Of a DNA stretch of 64,000 nt, positions 17,182 to 26,731 are shown piece by piece (the stretch's first letter is position 1; each line of letters starts with the position of its first letter). The notes beneath the pieces are model-generated. The model was not told the DNA's origin. It saw only the letters and a list, made by a program, of their open reading frames with translations, and made no database searches. The stretch covers positions 1 to 64,000 of the forward strand of contig JAKQSI010000042.1 in NCBI GenBank assembly GCA_029570205.1, given 5' to 3'. Origin of the DNA: Candidatus Omnitrophota bacterium (lineage in GTDB: Bacteria > Hinthialibacterota > Hinthialibacteria > Hinthialibacterales > JAKPRU01). The position numbers and the translations under genes were made by a program.

Positions 17182-19047
17182 TTACCGCACCGGAACCAGC
17201 AGCTGTTGGCCCGGTTTAATCGCGTCGGACCTCATGCCGTTGAGAGTCTTCAGGCGTGATACCGTCGTGTCGTACCGTTGTGCAATGGAGTGCAACGAAT
17301 CCCCGCGTTGAATGCGATACTTCGCTGTTCGAGACAGGCTGGGTGGATCGGCCTCCGAGCTCTGTGCGGTCGCACGAGCCGGAACCCGGATTGTCTGACC
17401 CGGCTCAAGACGACCGCTCTTAAGGCGGTTCGTTTTCATCAACTCATTGATCGATGTCCCATAGCGCCGGGAAATCTCAAATAAGGTGTCGCCCGACCGG
17501 ACCGTATAACTCTCCGTCAACGGCGAGGAATTCACTTTCGGAATCTTGATCTCCTCGCCCAACAGAACGGATGTCCCGCGCCCTTTGCCGTTGATTTTCT
17601 GCAGGGTTGTGACATTCGTTCCGTATTCCTCTGCAATGGTGAACAGCGACTCTCCTTTTTTGACCACATGAATATCGTATTTCTCATCGGGAACAGCCAC
17701 CTTCTGCGGCTCAAACTCGATCTCTTTATAGACCTCGCCGTTGCAGCGATCCTGGAAAAACAGCGCAATTCCCTGGTAAAGAGATCGAGCCAGTTTCCAT
17801 CGAAACTCAGTGGTTTTCAGGTTTCGAGCATCCTGGGGGTTGGATAGAAAAGCCAGTTCCACAAGCGCGGAGGGCATTGCTAGGGTACGCAGCACACGGA
17901 ATCCCCTGGTTTTGATCGGCGGATCGCGTGGCACGAGTCCACGGACACCGAGCAGCTCTTTTTTCAGGTATTCGACAAACAGTGCGGTTTCTTCCACTGT
18001 GATATCGCGCTGCATGGCGAACAGCAGCTTGCCCACTTCCGCGTCCACCTGCGAGTCCGGCAGGTCCAGATCGAGCGCGGCCAGGTCGCTGTTGTCTACG
18101 TCCTCGATTTGCTTGGCATATTCCGATTGCGAGCCATCGCGTCCCAGGCAAAAGATTTCGAATCCACGCGCCTCCGCACGCCGTTGAACGCCGGGGCACC
18201 AATTCAAATGCAAAGAAATAAACACATCTCCGCGCATTCGCCGCGCAAATTCCAGGCGAGCGCCAAGGCTCTTGTTTTTAAGGTCTTTCCAGGCGCCGGA
18301 ATAGTCATCTTTTCCCATCACGGGAAGGTAATCGCCATCGCGGGTCAGGTAGGCTTTCATATTCTCGGTTTGGTTAATCAGCTCCGCCAGCTTCCTTGCG
18401 ATGTCCAGGACAATTGTTTTCTCTTCCAGGTCATAAGAAGAGTTTTGACATCCGGGGTCCAGCCACCCATGCCCGGGATCGATGATGACGATTCGTTTCC
18501 CCTCTGCGCGAAGCCGTTTCGCCTCTTCTTCCATGGCCGCCTCATAAAGTATTCCCTGCGGCTGATCGATCAGCAGAATGATCTGTCCGCTTCCATTCCA
18601 GCTCAGCGGTCGATGCACGACCTCGTCGGTCGGCACTCCGGGCTGAAGATGGACTATCACTTGGGTGGAATGCTTCTCGCGGTTTTCCTCCACACGGACA
18701 CGTTGAATCGCGCCTTTTCCGATATCGCGTTCCCACGGGGTATCCCCACGGCTGACATCCGGCATGTCAATGCAGACTTTTCCGCCATCCATCGGAATGA
18801 ACCGATAGTCCGAAACGCCGGATTTTGTCTTAATCAATACGATGCTGAATGCGGGATGATCGGTCACAACATCGACCGAATGCAGGACATTGGCGCTGCC
18901 GAAATTAAGTTGTAAACCAAATAAAATCAATAAAATAGCGAGGCGGATGAGATTTGGGCAAACCACAATACGTCTCCGTTTCCTACTCCTCGTTATTCGC
19001 CACCCGAACCGACAAATGCGGATTCCCGCATTCTCTTTTGTCGGCAT
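17182..19047 (-). CDS. N-acetylmuramoyl-L-alanine amidase with AMIN-like and three LysM domains
   Basis: About 621 residues from the ATG at 19047; longer starts exist upstream. A basic N-terminus (RSRKRRR) and a hydrophobic segment (LAILLILFGLQLNFGSA) form a signal or anchor. An AMIN-like beta domain follows (HSVDVVTDHPAFSIVL to LLIDQPQG). The zinc amidase core (Amidase_3) shows IDPGHGWLDPG, the E of DLEEKTIVLDIA, SLHLNW and VELAFLSN. Three LysM repeats close the protein: VVKKGESLFTIAEEYGT, YTVRSGDTLFEISRRYGT and YRIQRGDSLHSIAQRYDT. The enzyme cleaves the stem peptide from muramic acid in periplasmic peptidoglycan; AMIN and LysM direct it to the wall. Likely role in daughter-cell separation. 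Confidence 0.93.
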   Translation of the reverse strand: MPTKENAGIRICRFGWRITRSRKRRRIVVCPNLIRLAILLILFGLQLNFGSANVLHSVDVVTDHPAFSIVLIKTKSGVSDYRFIPMDGGKVCIDMPDVSRGDTPWERDIGKGAIQRVRVEENREKHSTQVIVHLQPGVPTDEVVHRPLSWNGSGQIILLIDQPQGILYEAAMEEEAKRLRAEGKRIVIIDPGHGWLDPGCQNSSYDLEEKTIVLDIARKLAELINQTENMKAYLTRDGDYLPVMGKDDYSGAWKDLKNKSLGARLEFARRMRGDVFISLHLNWCPGVQRRAEARGFEIFCLGRDGSQSEYAKQIEDVDNSDLAALDLDLPDSQVDAEVGKLLFAMQRDITVEETALFVEYLKKELLGVRGLVPRDPPIKTRGFRVLRTLAMPSALVELAFLSNPQDARNLKTTEFRWKLARSLYQGIALFFQDRCNGEVYKEIEFEPQKVAVPDEKYDIHVVKKGESLFTIAEEYGTNVTTLQKINGKGRGTSVLLGEEIKIPKVNSSPLTESYTVRSGDTLFEISRRYGTSINELMKTNRLKSGRLEPGQTIRVPARATAQSSEADPPSLSRTAKYRIQRGDSLHSIAQRYDTTVSRLKTLNGMRSDAIKPGQQLLVPVR

Positions 19048-19142
19048 ATTCACATACAACCTTAAGTATCTTAGCCTTAGAACACCCGGTTTGTCAACAA
19101 CTATCAACCCAGTAATCTTAACCCTCGGAAGTTGGCCGGAAA

Positions 19143-19571
19143 TTACAGATCCCTTAAGTGCGCGCGGACCTCATCAAGATCCCTTTGGCGGCAAGGCCGA
19201 ATGGGGTTCTCTTTCTCGACCGCATCAATGAATTTCTGGAAGTAAGTTGTCGCCCTCTTCTTCTCCTCGCGTTTCTCATAAGCCAGAGCCAGATTGTAGA
19301 ATAACTCGGGGACATCCAGCCCCATCGCTTCGGCATCCTCAAGGGATTTCAATCCTTGCGCCAATTTTCCCGCTCTGCACAACAGCGCTCCCGTGTTGTA
19401 ATGATCCAGGGCCGTCAGAGGTTTCCAGCCTAGTTTGGCTTTCATATTATGGATCTCTTCTCCAGGAAGCGAATAGAACAGGGTCCAACCGTAACGTTCG
19501 AACGCATATCCTTCACTTTCCTTGAGAAGGCCCTGAAAACGTTTTTTTTCAAACTCGTACAGATCGACCAT
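19143..19571 (-). CDS. Small TPR-like protein
   Basis: 142 residues. The middle and end read as tetratricopeptide-type helix pairs: LDHYNTGALLCRAGKLAQGL, then ELFYNLALAYEKREEKKRAT followed by TYFQKFIDAVEKE. The N-terminus (YEFEKKRFQGLLKESEGYAF) is another helical part. No signal peptide, so it is likely a cytosolic scaffold. The start is supported by AAAGGGAG upstream. It lies directly downstream of the FlhB-like gene on the same strand, separated by a hairpin (19591-19614), so they may be co-transcribed. Function unknown. Confidence 0.7.
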   Translation of the reverse strand: MVDLYEFEKKRFQGLLKESEGYAFERYGWTLFYSLPGEEIHNMKAKLGWKPLTALDHYNTGALLCRAGKLAQGLKSLEDAEAMGLDVPELFYNLALAYEKREEKKRATTYFQKFIDAVEKENPIRPCRQRDLDEVRAHLRDL

Positions 19572-19590
19572 CGAAACATTCTCCCTTTAT

Positions 19591-19614
19591 GAAAGCCGGT
19601 TTATATCCGGCTTT
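19591..19614 (-). promoter_or_regulatory. Hairpin between FlhB-like and TPR genes
   Basis: Perfect inverted repeat GAAAGCCGG-TTATAT-CCGGCTTTC overlapping the stop of the FlhB-like gene. Neither side has a T-run long enough for a classical terminator, and the next gene's ribosome site follows directly. It may act as a processing site or weak attenuator. Confidence 0.4.
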
Positions 19615-19903
19615 CGTTCTCGGTCATTTTGCGGTTGAGATTATAGACAAACGCCAGGACTTCTGCCACGGCTTTATAGAGTTCCGGCGGAATCACATCC
19701 CCGAGTTCGACCTTTGCGAGGACTTCCACCAGGTCGGGATCCTGATAAAGCGGAATATCATATTCCTTCGCGATTGCCAGAATCTGTTCGGCGATGTAGC
19801 CGGAACCTTTGGCGACCACATGGGGTGCGCTGTCTTCCCCGCGTCGATACCGCAATGCGACGGCTTTCTTGCGGGGCGGGGATATGTCGTGTTCCGGTTC
19901 CAT
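19601..19903 (-). CDS. Stand-alone FlhB C-terminal domain protein (FlhX/YlqH-like)
   Basis: 100 residues. The sequence corresponds to the cytoplasmic C-terminal domain of FlhB/YscU export-gate proteins: [79 protein letters not shown]. In full-length FlhB, this domain follows the self-cleaving NPTH loop and has four membrane helices in front; both are absent here. Stand-alone versions are known and can partly replace the FlhB C-terminus in flagellar substrate switching. No flagellar or type III genes occur in this window, so the link is from family knowledge only. Confidence 0.85.
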   Translation of the reverse strand: MEPEHDISPPRKKAVALRYRRGEDSAPHVVAKGSGYIAEQILAIAKEYDIPLYQDPDLVEVLAKVELGDVIPPELYKAVAEVLAFVYNLNRKMTENESRI

Positions 19904-20097
19904 CTGGTCGTTTTTCCGCGATCGGTGAATTATCAGGCTACCATGAACCGTATCTTTCGGGCCACCGAACCCCTGGGATGCGGCTCGATCAAACCGCCGA
20001 ATCCTTGTATGATCCGCTTCTGTGTGGCAGCATCAATATCGTCACACAAATCCATCCGGTGACCATTATTTGCCGTCAGGCACGGAAAGGAAATATC

Positions 20098-21447
20098 ATG
20101 TCGAGCGAATCGGAAATCACCAGAAGATCTTTCGTCAAAACAACTGCTGGAGGCAGTCTGGCTCTGAGTCTTGGAGGTCTTGCGTGCAAGACCACGGGGA
20201 CAAAGGCCGCTGCTCCCGGGATTGCCGCCACAAGGTTGGCGAACGAGTCCATTCAAATCGGAGTCATCGGTATCGGCGGCAGAGGTCGGTACCTGCTTGA
20301 TAAAGCCATCGAACTGAGCAACGACAAAAACATCAACTGCAAGGTTGTTGCTGTTTGCGATGTTTACGCCAAACGTCGAAACGCAGCGGCTCAGAAAGCC
20401 GCTGCGCAAGGATTTGAGTTCTACCGAGATTTATTGGACCGTGCCGATATCAATGCGGTCATCATTGCCACGCCCGACCATTGGCACGCGCCGATGGCCC
20501 TCGATGCGATCAACGCAGGGAAAGACGTTTACCTTGAGAAACCGATGACCCATACCGTCGATGAAGCGCGCCAAGTTCACGAAGCCGTACTTCGCACGGG
20601 TGCGGTACTCCAGGTCGGGAGTCAGACCACTTCCAGCGACCAGTGGTGGAAAGCCCGTGAGGTCGTCGCAAAAGGGATGCTCGGCAAGATGCTCATGTCC
20701 CAGGGGTCGTATCACCGCAATTCCAAGGAGGGTGAGTGGAATTACAGCATCGATCCAGGGGCAGGCCCTGATGGGAAAGGCGATGATTTCATCAACTGGA
20801 AAGAATGGCTCGGACCTGCGCCCGCACGGGAGTGGGACCCCGAACGGTTCTTCCGATTCCGCAAGTTCTGGGACTATTCCGGTGGCATCGCCACAGACCT
20901 CTTCTATCATGTGATCGCCCCCCTCAATCTTGTTTGGGGGGAGGGCGAATTTCCGTACCGGGTTGTGGGAACCGGTGGAATCTGGTGTTTCCATGACAGG
21001 GAAGTACCCGATACCTTCATGCTCTGTGCCGATTATCCCACCGGGCATTCTGTAGTCCTTTCATCCTCCATGGCCAACGACACCCACATTCCGGGCTTGA
21101 TTCGCGGGCACGAGGCCACTCTGATTATGGTAGAACATGGAGAGTTTGAGGGAAGCACGCCGTATATCACGGTGGAGGCTCAGCGCGCTTTCCGTGAGGA
21201 TTTCACCAACAAGTGGGGCCGGGACAAAATCGTCATCAAGACCGAGCCGGAAAAAAGGGATGACCACATGGTCAACTGGCTGCGTTGCATTCGGACAAGA
21301 GAGAAACCTGTTCTGCACTCCGAATTGGGGTACAAGGCTATGGCGGCGATCGGGATGTCCGTTCAGTCATTCCGCGAAGGTAAGGTTCTCTATTTCGATT
21401 CGGAAAAACAGAAAGTCGTTACCGAGCCGCCGAAAATCAGGGCGTGA
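20098..21447 (+). CDS. Tat-exported Gfo/Idh/MocA family oxidoreductase
   Basis: 449 residues from the ATG at 20098, preferred for GAAAGGAAAT upstream and because it begins just ahead of a Tat signal ([20 protein letters not shown]). The NAD-binding fold shows [13 protein letters not shown] and [12 protein letters not shown]. The Gfo/Idh catalytic region has [20 protein letters not shown] and [17 protein letters not shown] (EKP motif), then [20 protein letters not shown]. The family oxidises or epimerises sugars and cyclitols with tightly bound NAD. Tat-exported members are common in Planctomycetes-like bacteria, where a folded, cofactor-loaded enzyme works in the periplasm. A strong terminator follows. 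Confidence 0.92.
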   Translation: MSSESEITRRSFVKTTAGGSLALSLGGLACKTTGTKAAAPGIAATRLANESIQIGVIGIGGRGRYLLDKAIELSNDKNINCKVVAVCDVYAKRRNAAAQKAAAQGFEFYRDLLDRADINAVIIATPDHWHAPMALDAINAGKDVYLEKPMTHTVDEARQVHEAVLRTGAVLQVGSQTTSSDQWWKAREVVAKGMLGKMLMSQGSYHRNSKEGEWNYSIDPGAGPDGKGDDFINWKEWLGPAPAREWDPERFFRFRKFWDYSGGIATDLFYHVIAPLNLVWGEGEFPYRVVGTGGIWCFHDREVPDTFMLCADYPTGHSVVLSSSMANDTHIPGLIRGHEATLIMVEHGEFEGSTPYITVEAQRAFREDFTNKWGRDKIVIKTEPEKRDDHMVNWLRCIRTREKPVLHSELGYKAMAAIGMSVQSFREGKVLYFDSEKQKVVTEPPKIRA

Positions 21448-21477
21448 GAGGTTGAGAATCGCTCTGCTTGCATCACT

Positions 21478-21504
21478 GGGGGCGCATGTCCATGCGCCCC
21501 TTTT
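21478..21504 (+). terminator. Rho-independent terminator after the Tat oxidoreductase
   Basis: Perfect 10-bp stem GGGGCGCATG/CATGCGCCCC with a two-base loop followed by TTTT. It lies between the convergent oxidoreductase and restriction-modification genes, and may also be one of the genome's GGGGCG...CGCCCC palindromic elements. Confidence 0.75.
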
Positions 21505-21518
21505 GATTGGTATCTTTA

Positions 21519-24500
21519 CTATTCCAGCGCCGGATCATCGAACAGGGTTCTTTCCATGCTGGGCAGACTGGGCGGTTTGCGAAGTTCCGGGGGAACGGGG
21601 GGCAACTCATCGGCCGAGAAACATGGTCCTTCGCATACAGCCTCCAGAAGGTCGGCTTGTTCGGGATATCCCGCCACGGTTGCCTCCAATACCCACAGCA
21701 GTTCCAGCAATTCCGTTGTAAACTCGCCGGTCCAGCATTCGGGGCGGATATCGTCCAATGGGGAGGATTTCCTGCCCGCGCCCCTTTTCATACGGTACTT
21801 GAGCCATGACTGCACGACCTTGAGGCCGGAAACCTCAAATTCGTAAACCTCAGGCGCGACCGGGCGAAACTCGCCGTCGCCCACATGCAGCGTTCGTGTG
21901 GATTCTTCATACTGAAACGATTCGGGATACCCATCCGGTTTGCCCGGCACGGCTTTCACACATCGTGCCTTCCCCCTGGGAATCTGTCCGGGATTCTTTC
22001 CTTTGGGGATGAATCGTTCGCCGTATGTGTGCAGCCAGAGCAATCGTTTTCCCGCCCGACAAATCTTTGTAAACAATCCGGCATCTTTGGTGATTGGGAC
22101 TCGCACTTCGCGCGTCCCCAGTTCATCTGCATAGCGTGACGTAAACGCCGGTTGCGCCAACACACCGTAAATGTATGCCAGAAAATCTTCCGGTGTCACT
22201 TTTCGGTTATATGTTCCCGTAAGCAAGTCAAGCAGGCCAGGCAGGATATTTGGCTCCGTTGCATTGGAGCTGCGGTAAAGGGGCAAAATATCCTTTCCAC
22301 CACGCCCCGCAAAATAGTGGCGGTCGAGAACATGGGATGAACACATAATGGCCGCTCCGGCTCCCAGCTCAAGAACGACTGAACCGGCCAGGAATACCTG
22401 TCTTGGTCCACGGCAATACCATAGAGCCGGGCGCAGATAATCGCCCAAACGATTGTCTGCCAGAATCCACTGTCGGTCGAGACTGCGATACGCATAGCGA
22501 ACGATAGGAGGTTCCGGAGCGCTCCGAGGCAATGCTTCCAGGGATTTCTCCCGATTGCCGTTGGGAGGCGTTTGGGGACACGGTGACACGATCTTTCGGT
22601 CTCGCGTTTCGTGAAATGCCTCTGCCCTGTCTTTGGAGCAGAGAAGCATTCGCCAACGTTTTTTCAGTGTTTCCCGATCGGGACAGATCGGCCATGTGCG
22701 CTTGAATTCGCATCCCGAATGCTGCCACGGCATCAGGTCTGTCAACAGCGGCCAGTTGAAATATTGGCCCGTTCCGCCGGGTCGGAAGGAGGCTTGCCAT
22801 TCATTGGAGCAATCTTGCCACGGCAGATCCATAAATGATTGTATCGAGTCCAGTCTTTTGAGTTTCTCGCTTCTTATGCCGTCAATCCGAATATAATGGA
22901 CCTTCGCGGGTCGGTTCTTTTTGATCTTGCCGTAGCGAACGGTAACCGCGATGGCTACTGGGGTTCGAATGGCGAAAATATTTTCGCTCTTGCGTGTGCC
23001 GCGTCCCTCCCCACCCAGGTCCAGAATCCAGACCTCATCACACACTCGCCGGATATGCTCCCTCATTCCGCAAAAGGCGTCGCCATCAAGGTAACTGGAT
23101 GCGCTGATGAAACTCACAACCCCCGGCCCGATGCCGGTGGTTTGCTCGAACACTTTCCAGAGCGCCCAGCGCCAGAAATACACATAGAGGTTGTAGAGAT
23201 TCTTAACATGGACTCCATATCCGGCGGCAACGGCGGGGTTGAGAAAATCGTTGAAAATCGCCGTGTCCCCTTGCCGGTTATTGCCCCAGCGAACCCATCC
23301 GCCGGTGCGGGCCTTGTTGTCGTCGCCCGCTGCTTCATGACGGTCGTAGGGTGGATTCCCCAGGCACACGAGGACCGGGACCTCCCGTTTCACCTTGAGC
23401 GCTTTGGCGTGCTGCTCGGCGATGGGCTGGAGAATGAACGGCAAGTACGGCGGTTCCGCATCGGGGCTTTCAAGGGTATCGGTCAGGTAGATATGAGTCC
23501 CGTCCTTGGGTAGTTCGGCGCCGCGATCACGCAGGGCACGGCTGACCCGCAACTCGGTCACCGCGTAAGGGCCGACCATCAGTTCAAAACCATACAGGTT
23601 GGCAACAAGAACGCCAGCTTGGCCCGATACGGCTCCAGCGCCCTGCTCGGCCTCGATTCGGTTCAGCGCGTGTTCGATGACACCCAACAGATAGGTCCCC
23701 GTACCGGAGGCGGGATCAAGCGTCACAACGCCGGGATCGGCAAATCCCAGAGGTTTATCAAGATGATTAACAAGCAGATCATCGATCAGCCGAACTTGGG
23801 CGCGCACAACCTCAATGGGGGTGTAATAGGCCCCCACGTCCTTGCGCAGCTTTGGGTCGTAGACGGCGAGAAAATCTTCGTAAAAATAAAGCCAGGGATT
23901 TTCGCGACCGGCGAGTGTTGCGGACGGCACAACGGCGATGACGCGCAAGAGCAGATCCAGTGAGGCCGCCATTTCCACACGCGCATCACGATCCGTCAGC
24001 ACTTGGAGCGCACGGGAAAGAAGGTTGTGTTGTGCGGCGAGGGCCTTTTCCGCGCTCTCAAGTGTGAGCGGGTCGGCTCCTTCACTGCGCCCCAAGAGCA
24101 GGGCGAACGTAACGGTTTGGGCGTAGGCGTCCGCGAATTGCTCATCCGAGGCATCCGGGAACAGCAACTGTCGCCAGTCCCTGGCAAGGTAGTGCAAAGG
24201 CGAGTCAGGCCGCTTCAGTGCGTCAGTTACATCCTCACGCAGCATTCGGCAAAGCGGAGCCAGAAGATCGGCAAATCCCTTGAGATCGAGTCTTCCCTGA
24301 CTGTCGGTGGGGATGATGGGCTGCCAGGAGAAAAAGTCGCGCAGGAGGCGTTCGATAGCAACCGCATCCTCCGTGGCAATGGCCTTCTCCCCCTCCGCTG
24401 TGATATCTCCGGAAAGCCGGGCGATCTTTCCCACAAGTTCCCCGCTCCGGTAAAGCGCCCATTCGTTCCCATCTGTGTAAAGGATATTGGGAATACCCGA

Positions 24501-24818
24501 AAAACGCTTCCATTGTTCCCGGTTGTGACCCTGGAAACGTGCTGTGTTCGCGCCGACACCGGGGGCTTTCAGTTCCACATAACCTGCAAGCAGTCCGTTT
24601 AGATGAACAGCATAATCAGGTCGGCCCAGGCGACCGGGCAGCGCGCTTTCACCTGTGCAGACCACATCCCAGCCGAAAGCACAGGCAACGTCAGAGAGGA
24701 GATGCTCGAATGGTCCTCGCAACTGATCTTCCGGCTCACCGGCGGTCAGCTGCGACATCTTTGCGGCCACACTCTCCGCAAAGTCCCTCAACGCCGTCAG
24801 GATGGCATGTTCCGGCAT
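21519..24818 (-). CDS. Single-chain restriction-modification enzyme (N6-adenine MTase, type ISP-like C-terminus)
   Basis: 1099 residues. The N-terminus has a PD-(D/E)xK nuclease-like pattern: D68 in GRPDYAVHL, then E82-x-K84 in GYVELKAPG. A helical linker leads to a gamma-type adenine methyltransferase: VGAYYTPIEVVRAQ, motif I DPASGTGTYL (368 on) for AdoMet, and catalytic NPPY (488-491) in VCLGNPPYDRH. The last 450 residues resemble the type ISP (LlaGI/LlaBIII) specificity domain (YRSLDRQWILADNRLGDY, SSHVLDRHYFAGRGG, VPITKDAGLF). The translocase helicase of true type ISP enzymes is missing, so it should behave more like a type IIG enzyme. No separate R or S gene is adjacent. AAGGGAG precedes the start. 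Confidence 0.85.
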   Translation of the reverse strand: MPEHAILTALRDFAESVAAKMSQLTAGEPEDQLRGPFEHLLSDVACAFGWDVVCTGESALPGRLGRPDYAVHLNGLLAGYVELKAPGVGANTARFQGHNREQWKRFSGIPNILYTDGNEWALYRSGELVGKIARLSGDITAEGEKAIATEDAVAIERLLRDFFSWQPIIPTDSQGRLDLKGFADLLAPLCRMLREDVTDALKRPDSPLHYLARDWRQLLFPDASDEQFADAYAQTVTFALLLGRSEGADPLTLESAEKALAAQHNLLSRALQVLTDRDARVEMAASLDLLLRVIAVVPSATLAGRENPWLYFYEDFLAVYDPKLRKDVGAYYTPIEVVRAQVRLIDDLLVNHLDKPLGFADPGVVTLDPASGTGTYLLGVIEHALNRIEAEQGAGAVSGQAGVLVANLYGFELMVGPYAVTELRVSRALRDRGAELPKDGTHIYLTDTLESPDAEPPYLPFILQPIAEQHAKALKVKREVPVLVCLGNPPYDRHEAAGDDNKARTGGWVRWGNNRQGDTAIFNDFLNPAVAAGYGVHVKNLYNLYVYFWRWALWKVFEQTTGIGPGVVSFISASSYLDGDAFCGMREHIRRVCDEVWILDLGGEGRGTRKSENIFAIRTPVAIAVTVRYGKIKKNRPAKVHYIRIDGIRSEKLKRLDSIQSFMDLPWQDCSNEWQASFRPGGTGQYFNWPLLTDLMPWQHSGCEFKRTWPICPDRETLKKRWRMLLCSKDRAEAFHETRDRKIVSPCPQTPPNGNREKSLEALPRSAPEPPIVRYAYRSLDRQWILADNRLGDYLRPALWYCRGPRQVFLAGSVVLELGAGAAIMCSSHVLDRHYFAGRGGKDILPLYRSSNATEPNILPGLLDLLTGTYNRKVTPEDFLAYIYGVLAQPAFTSRYADELGTREVRVPITKDAGLFTKICRAGKRLLWLHTYGERFIPKGKNPGQIPRGKARCVKAVPGKPDGYPESFQYEESTRTLHVGDGEFRPVAPEVYEFEVSGLKVVQSWLKYRMKRGAGRKSSPLDDIRPECWTGEFTTELLELLWVLEATVAGYPEQADLLEAVCEGPCFSADELPPVPPELRKPPSLPSMERTLFDDPALE

Positions 24819-25064
24819 TCGACTTGCACTCCCTTGTGAAACCCGAAATCGTCGGAATTCAAGTGCGGGCTATTTTATCGGATTTGTTCGTTGATCACTA
24901 CCGAAACGGAAGGTCTTCAGATGCTCATCTTCATGCACGTGCAAGTGCAATCTTTCCAAATGGGCCGCAACACGGCGCCGGTTTTCCCTGAATCTCACCC
25001 GAAGGAGATACCACAACATGAGCATCTCTTCGTGTGACCGGTCGATGCGGCGAAAAAATAATAA

Positions 25065-25781
25065 TTATTCCGGACCACCACGGTATACAGGGTCGTCGTA
25101 GTTGACCTTGTGCAGGTGATGCAAAAACATCGCAACCTCAAAAGCATAAGCGTCCCGCTTCTCCAACGCTGCAACAATGAGGCGATGTTTTTCGAGGGTA
25201 ATTTCGGTCGCCGGGACAGTGGAAGAATAGGTCAACATGGATTTGAAAAAGGGATCCAATAGTTCCCAGAACCATATTGCCAATTTGTTGCCCGACATTC
25301 GAACGAGTCGCTCATGAAACTTGCGATTCAGTTGGAACCAGAGCGCCTGATCATTTCCCCAATTGAGCATTTTTTCGTAAGTCCGGCGCAAATCAACTAC
25401 GTCTTCATAGGTAGCTCGTCTGAATATCTCCGGCGCCAGACCGATCTCCAACGCGCTCCGGAAACTTCCCATGTGGGCAAACACGTCCTGGGAAACATTA
25501 TTGTCGGTCAGCAGGCGGATGAAATCCAGCAATGTAAACGAGCGCTGCAAACGCATCCCCCGTTTCCGTCGGCTGTCGATGATCCCCATTGCCCGCAGGC
25601 GCGTCAGCGCCTCACGAACGCTGGTCCGACTGATCCCGGTCTGCTGAACGATGAAATCCTCCGACGGCAAAGGATCCCCAATGGCAATATGCTGATCTCG
25701 AATATACTCGCCGATCCACTCGAAAATTCCGTCCGTCGTCGAACCTTTGTTGTTTGTCCTTTTTGGTCGCGTGGTTTTCAT
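25065..25781 (-). CDS. GntR/FadR-type transcriptional regulator
   Basis: 238 residues from the ATG at 25781 (MKTTRPKR), preferred over a longer upstream ATG because the added residues do not resemble the family. The N-terminus is a winged helix: IFEWIGEYIRDQHIAIGDPL followed by PSEDFIVQQTGISRTSVREA and LTRLRAMGIIDSRRKRGMRL. The rest is the all-helical FadR (FCD) ligand domain with RSALEIGLAPEIF, NRKFHERLVRMSGNKL and HRLIVAALEKRDAYAFEVAM, whose histidines normally hold a metal and carboxylate ligand. It likely controls a sugar-acid or carboxylate pathway elsewhere, since neither neighbour is an obvious target. Confidence 0.9.
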   Translation of the reverse strand: MKTTRPKRTNNKGSTTDGIFEWIGEYIRDQHIAIGDPLPSEDFIVQQTGISRTSVREALTRLRAMGIIDSRRKRGMRLQRSFTLLDFIRLLTDNNVSQDVFAHMGSFRSALEIGLAPEIFRRATYEDVVDLRRTYEKMLNWGNDQALWFQLNRKFHERLVRMSGNKLAIWFWELLDPFFKSMLTYSSTVPATEITLEKHRLIVAALEKRDAYAFEVAMFLHHLHKVNYDDPVYRGGPE

Positions 25782-26128
25782 TCTCGTGGGAACCCCCAAT
25801 CCTGTTATGTATCCACATTTTTCTGCTTTCCTCCGAATCCCGGAGAAAAACAGAATATCCCCTCTTGACTTTTTCACCTTCGACTGAATCTAAAGTTTCT
25901 CAAGCAATACGGCAAGTGTCAACTGGTGTCGGCGAAAAACAGGGCATTTTCATGTTGACATGTGGGATATGACGGAGTAAGATTCTTTTGGTTCCACAGC
26001 CGGGCTTGCTTTCCGGGTGATCGGGGTCTGTATTTTCTCTTGTTTTTGTGTCCTTCCTGGGTTTCCCTGTCGGAGAAAACTTTTCTTTGACCGGATAGCT
26101 GCCGCTATCACTCATTCGGAGGAGACAC
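25782..26128. other. Divergent promoter region, gntR / prepilin-like gene
   Basis: About 350 bp with no gene. A good promoter match for the rightward gene is listed separately. I see no clear palindromic operator of GntR type. Confidence 0.5.
25955..25983 (+). promoter_or_regulatory. Candidate sigma-70 promoter for the prepilin-like gene
   Basis: Perfect TTGACA at 25955-25960, 17-bp spacer, TAAGAT at 25978-25983, about 145 bp upstream of the prepilin-like start at 26129. Motif-based. Confidence 0.45.
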
Positions 26129-26731
26129 ATGAGACGCTCAGCCTTCACTTTGATTGAACTTCTGATCGTCGTGGCCATCATCGGGATTCTGGCCGCCATC
26201 GCGGTCCCGAATTTCCTCAACGCTCGGGCGAAAGCGAAAATCGCGCGCGTTTGGGGTGACTTTGACGCCCTAAAAATCGCATTGGAGACTTTCGCGCTCG
26301 ACAACAACGGACGGTATCCCAACACCAACGGCACCGCCAATGATGACTACTACCCAATGAGGCGGCTGACGAGTCCCATCGCCTATATTCCCGCCTTGCC
26401 CCAAAAAGATCCGTTCGTTCCACGGGACACCGGCGATGGGATGCCTGGCGGGACCCGTGACTACTGGTGGAATCCCTATTGGTTGGTCACATTTCCGGAA
26501 ACAACCCTGTACATTGTGGAGGCTGGCCCATTACGTTGGCAGATCGCCAGTGTAGGACCGGATCAATTCTTTGACTGTTCGCCCTTCGTTAAGCCGGAAG
26601 TTCGACACTCGGCTTGTTGGCTTCCCTACCACCCCACTAACGGTGTAAATAGTTGGGGCGAGATATACATGACCGGTCCAGGCGGTGTCTCTTCCGACAC
26701 TGTGAACATCAGCGCACGGCCCAGCCGTTGA
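26129..26731 (+). CDS. Prepilin-type N-terminal domain protein (pseudopilin-like)
   Basis: 200 residues. GGAGGAGAC precedes the ATG. The minimal leader MRRSA is followed by FTLIELLIVVAIIGILAA and PNFLNARAKAKIARV, nearly the same as the protein at 16545. The head begins FDALKIALETFALDNNGRYP and has RRLTSPIAYIPALPQKDPF, again parallel to its relative, then a divergent C-terminus rich in Pro, Trp and Tyr. Three unlinked copies of this design lie in 23 kb (3525, 16545, 26129). Processing by a PilD-type peptidase and assembly in a type IV pilus/type II system is expected from the family; individual roles are unknown. Confidence 0.88.
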   Translation: MRRSAFTLIELLIVVAIIGILAAIAVPNFLNARAKAKIARVWGDFDALKIALETFALDNNGRYPNTNGTANDDYYPMRRLTSPIAYIPALPQKDPFVPRDTGDGMPGGTRDYWWNPYWLVTFPETTLYIVEAGPLRWQIASVGPDQFFDCSPFVKPEVRHSACWLPYHPTNGVNSWGEIYMTGPGGVSSDTVNISARPSR

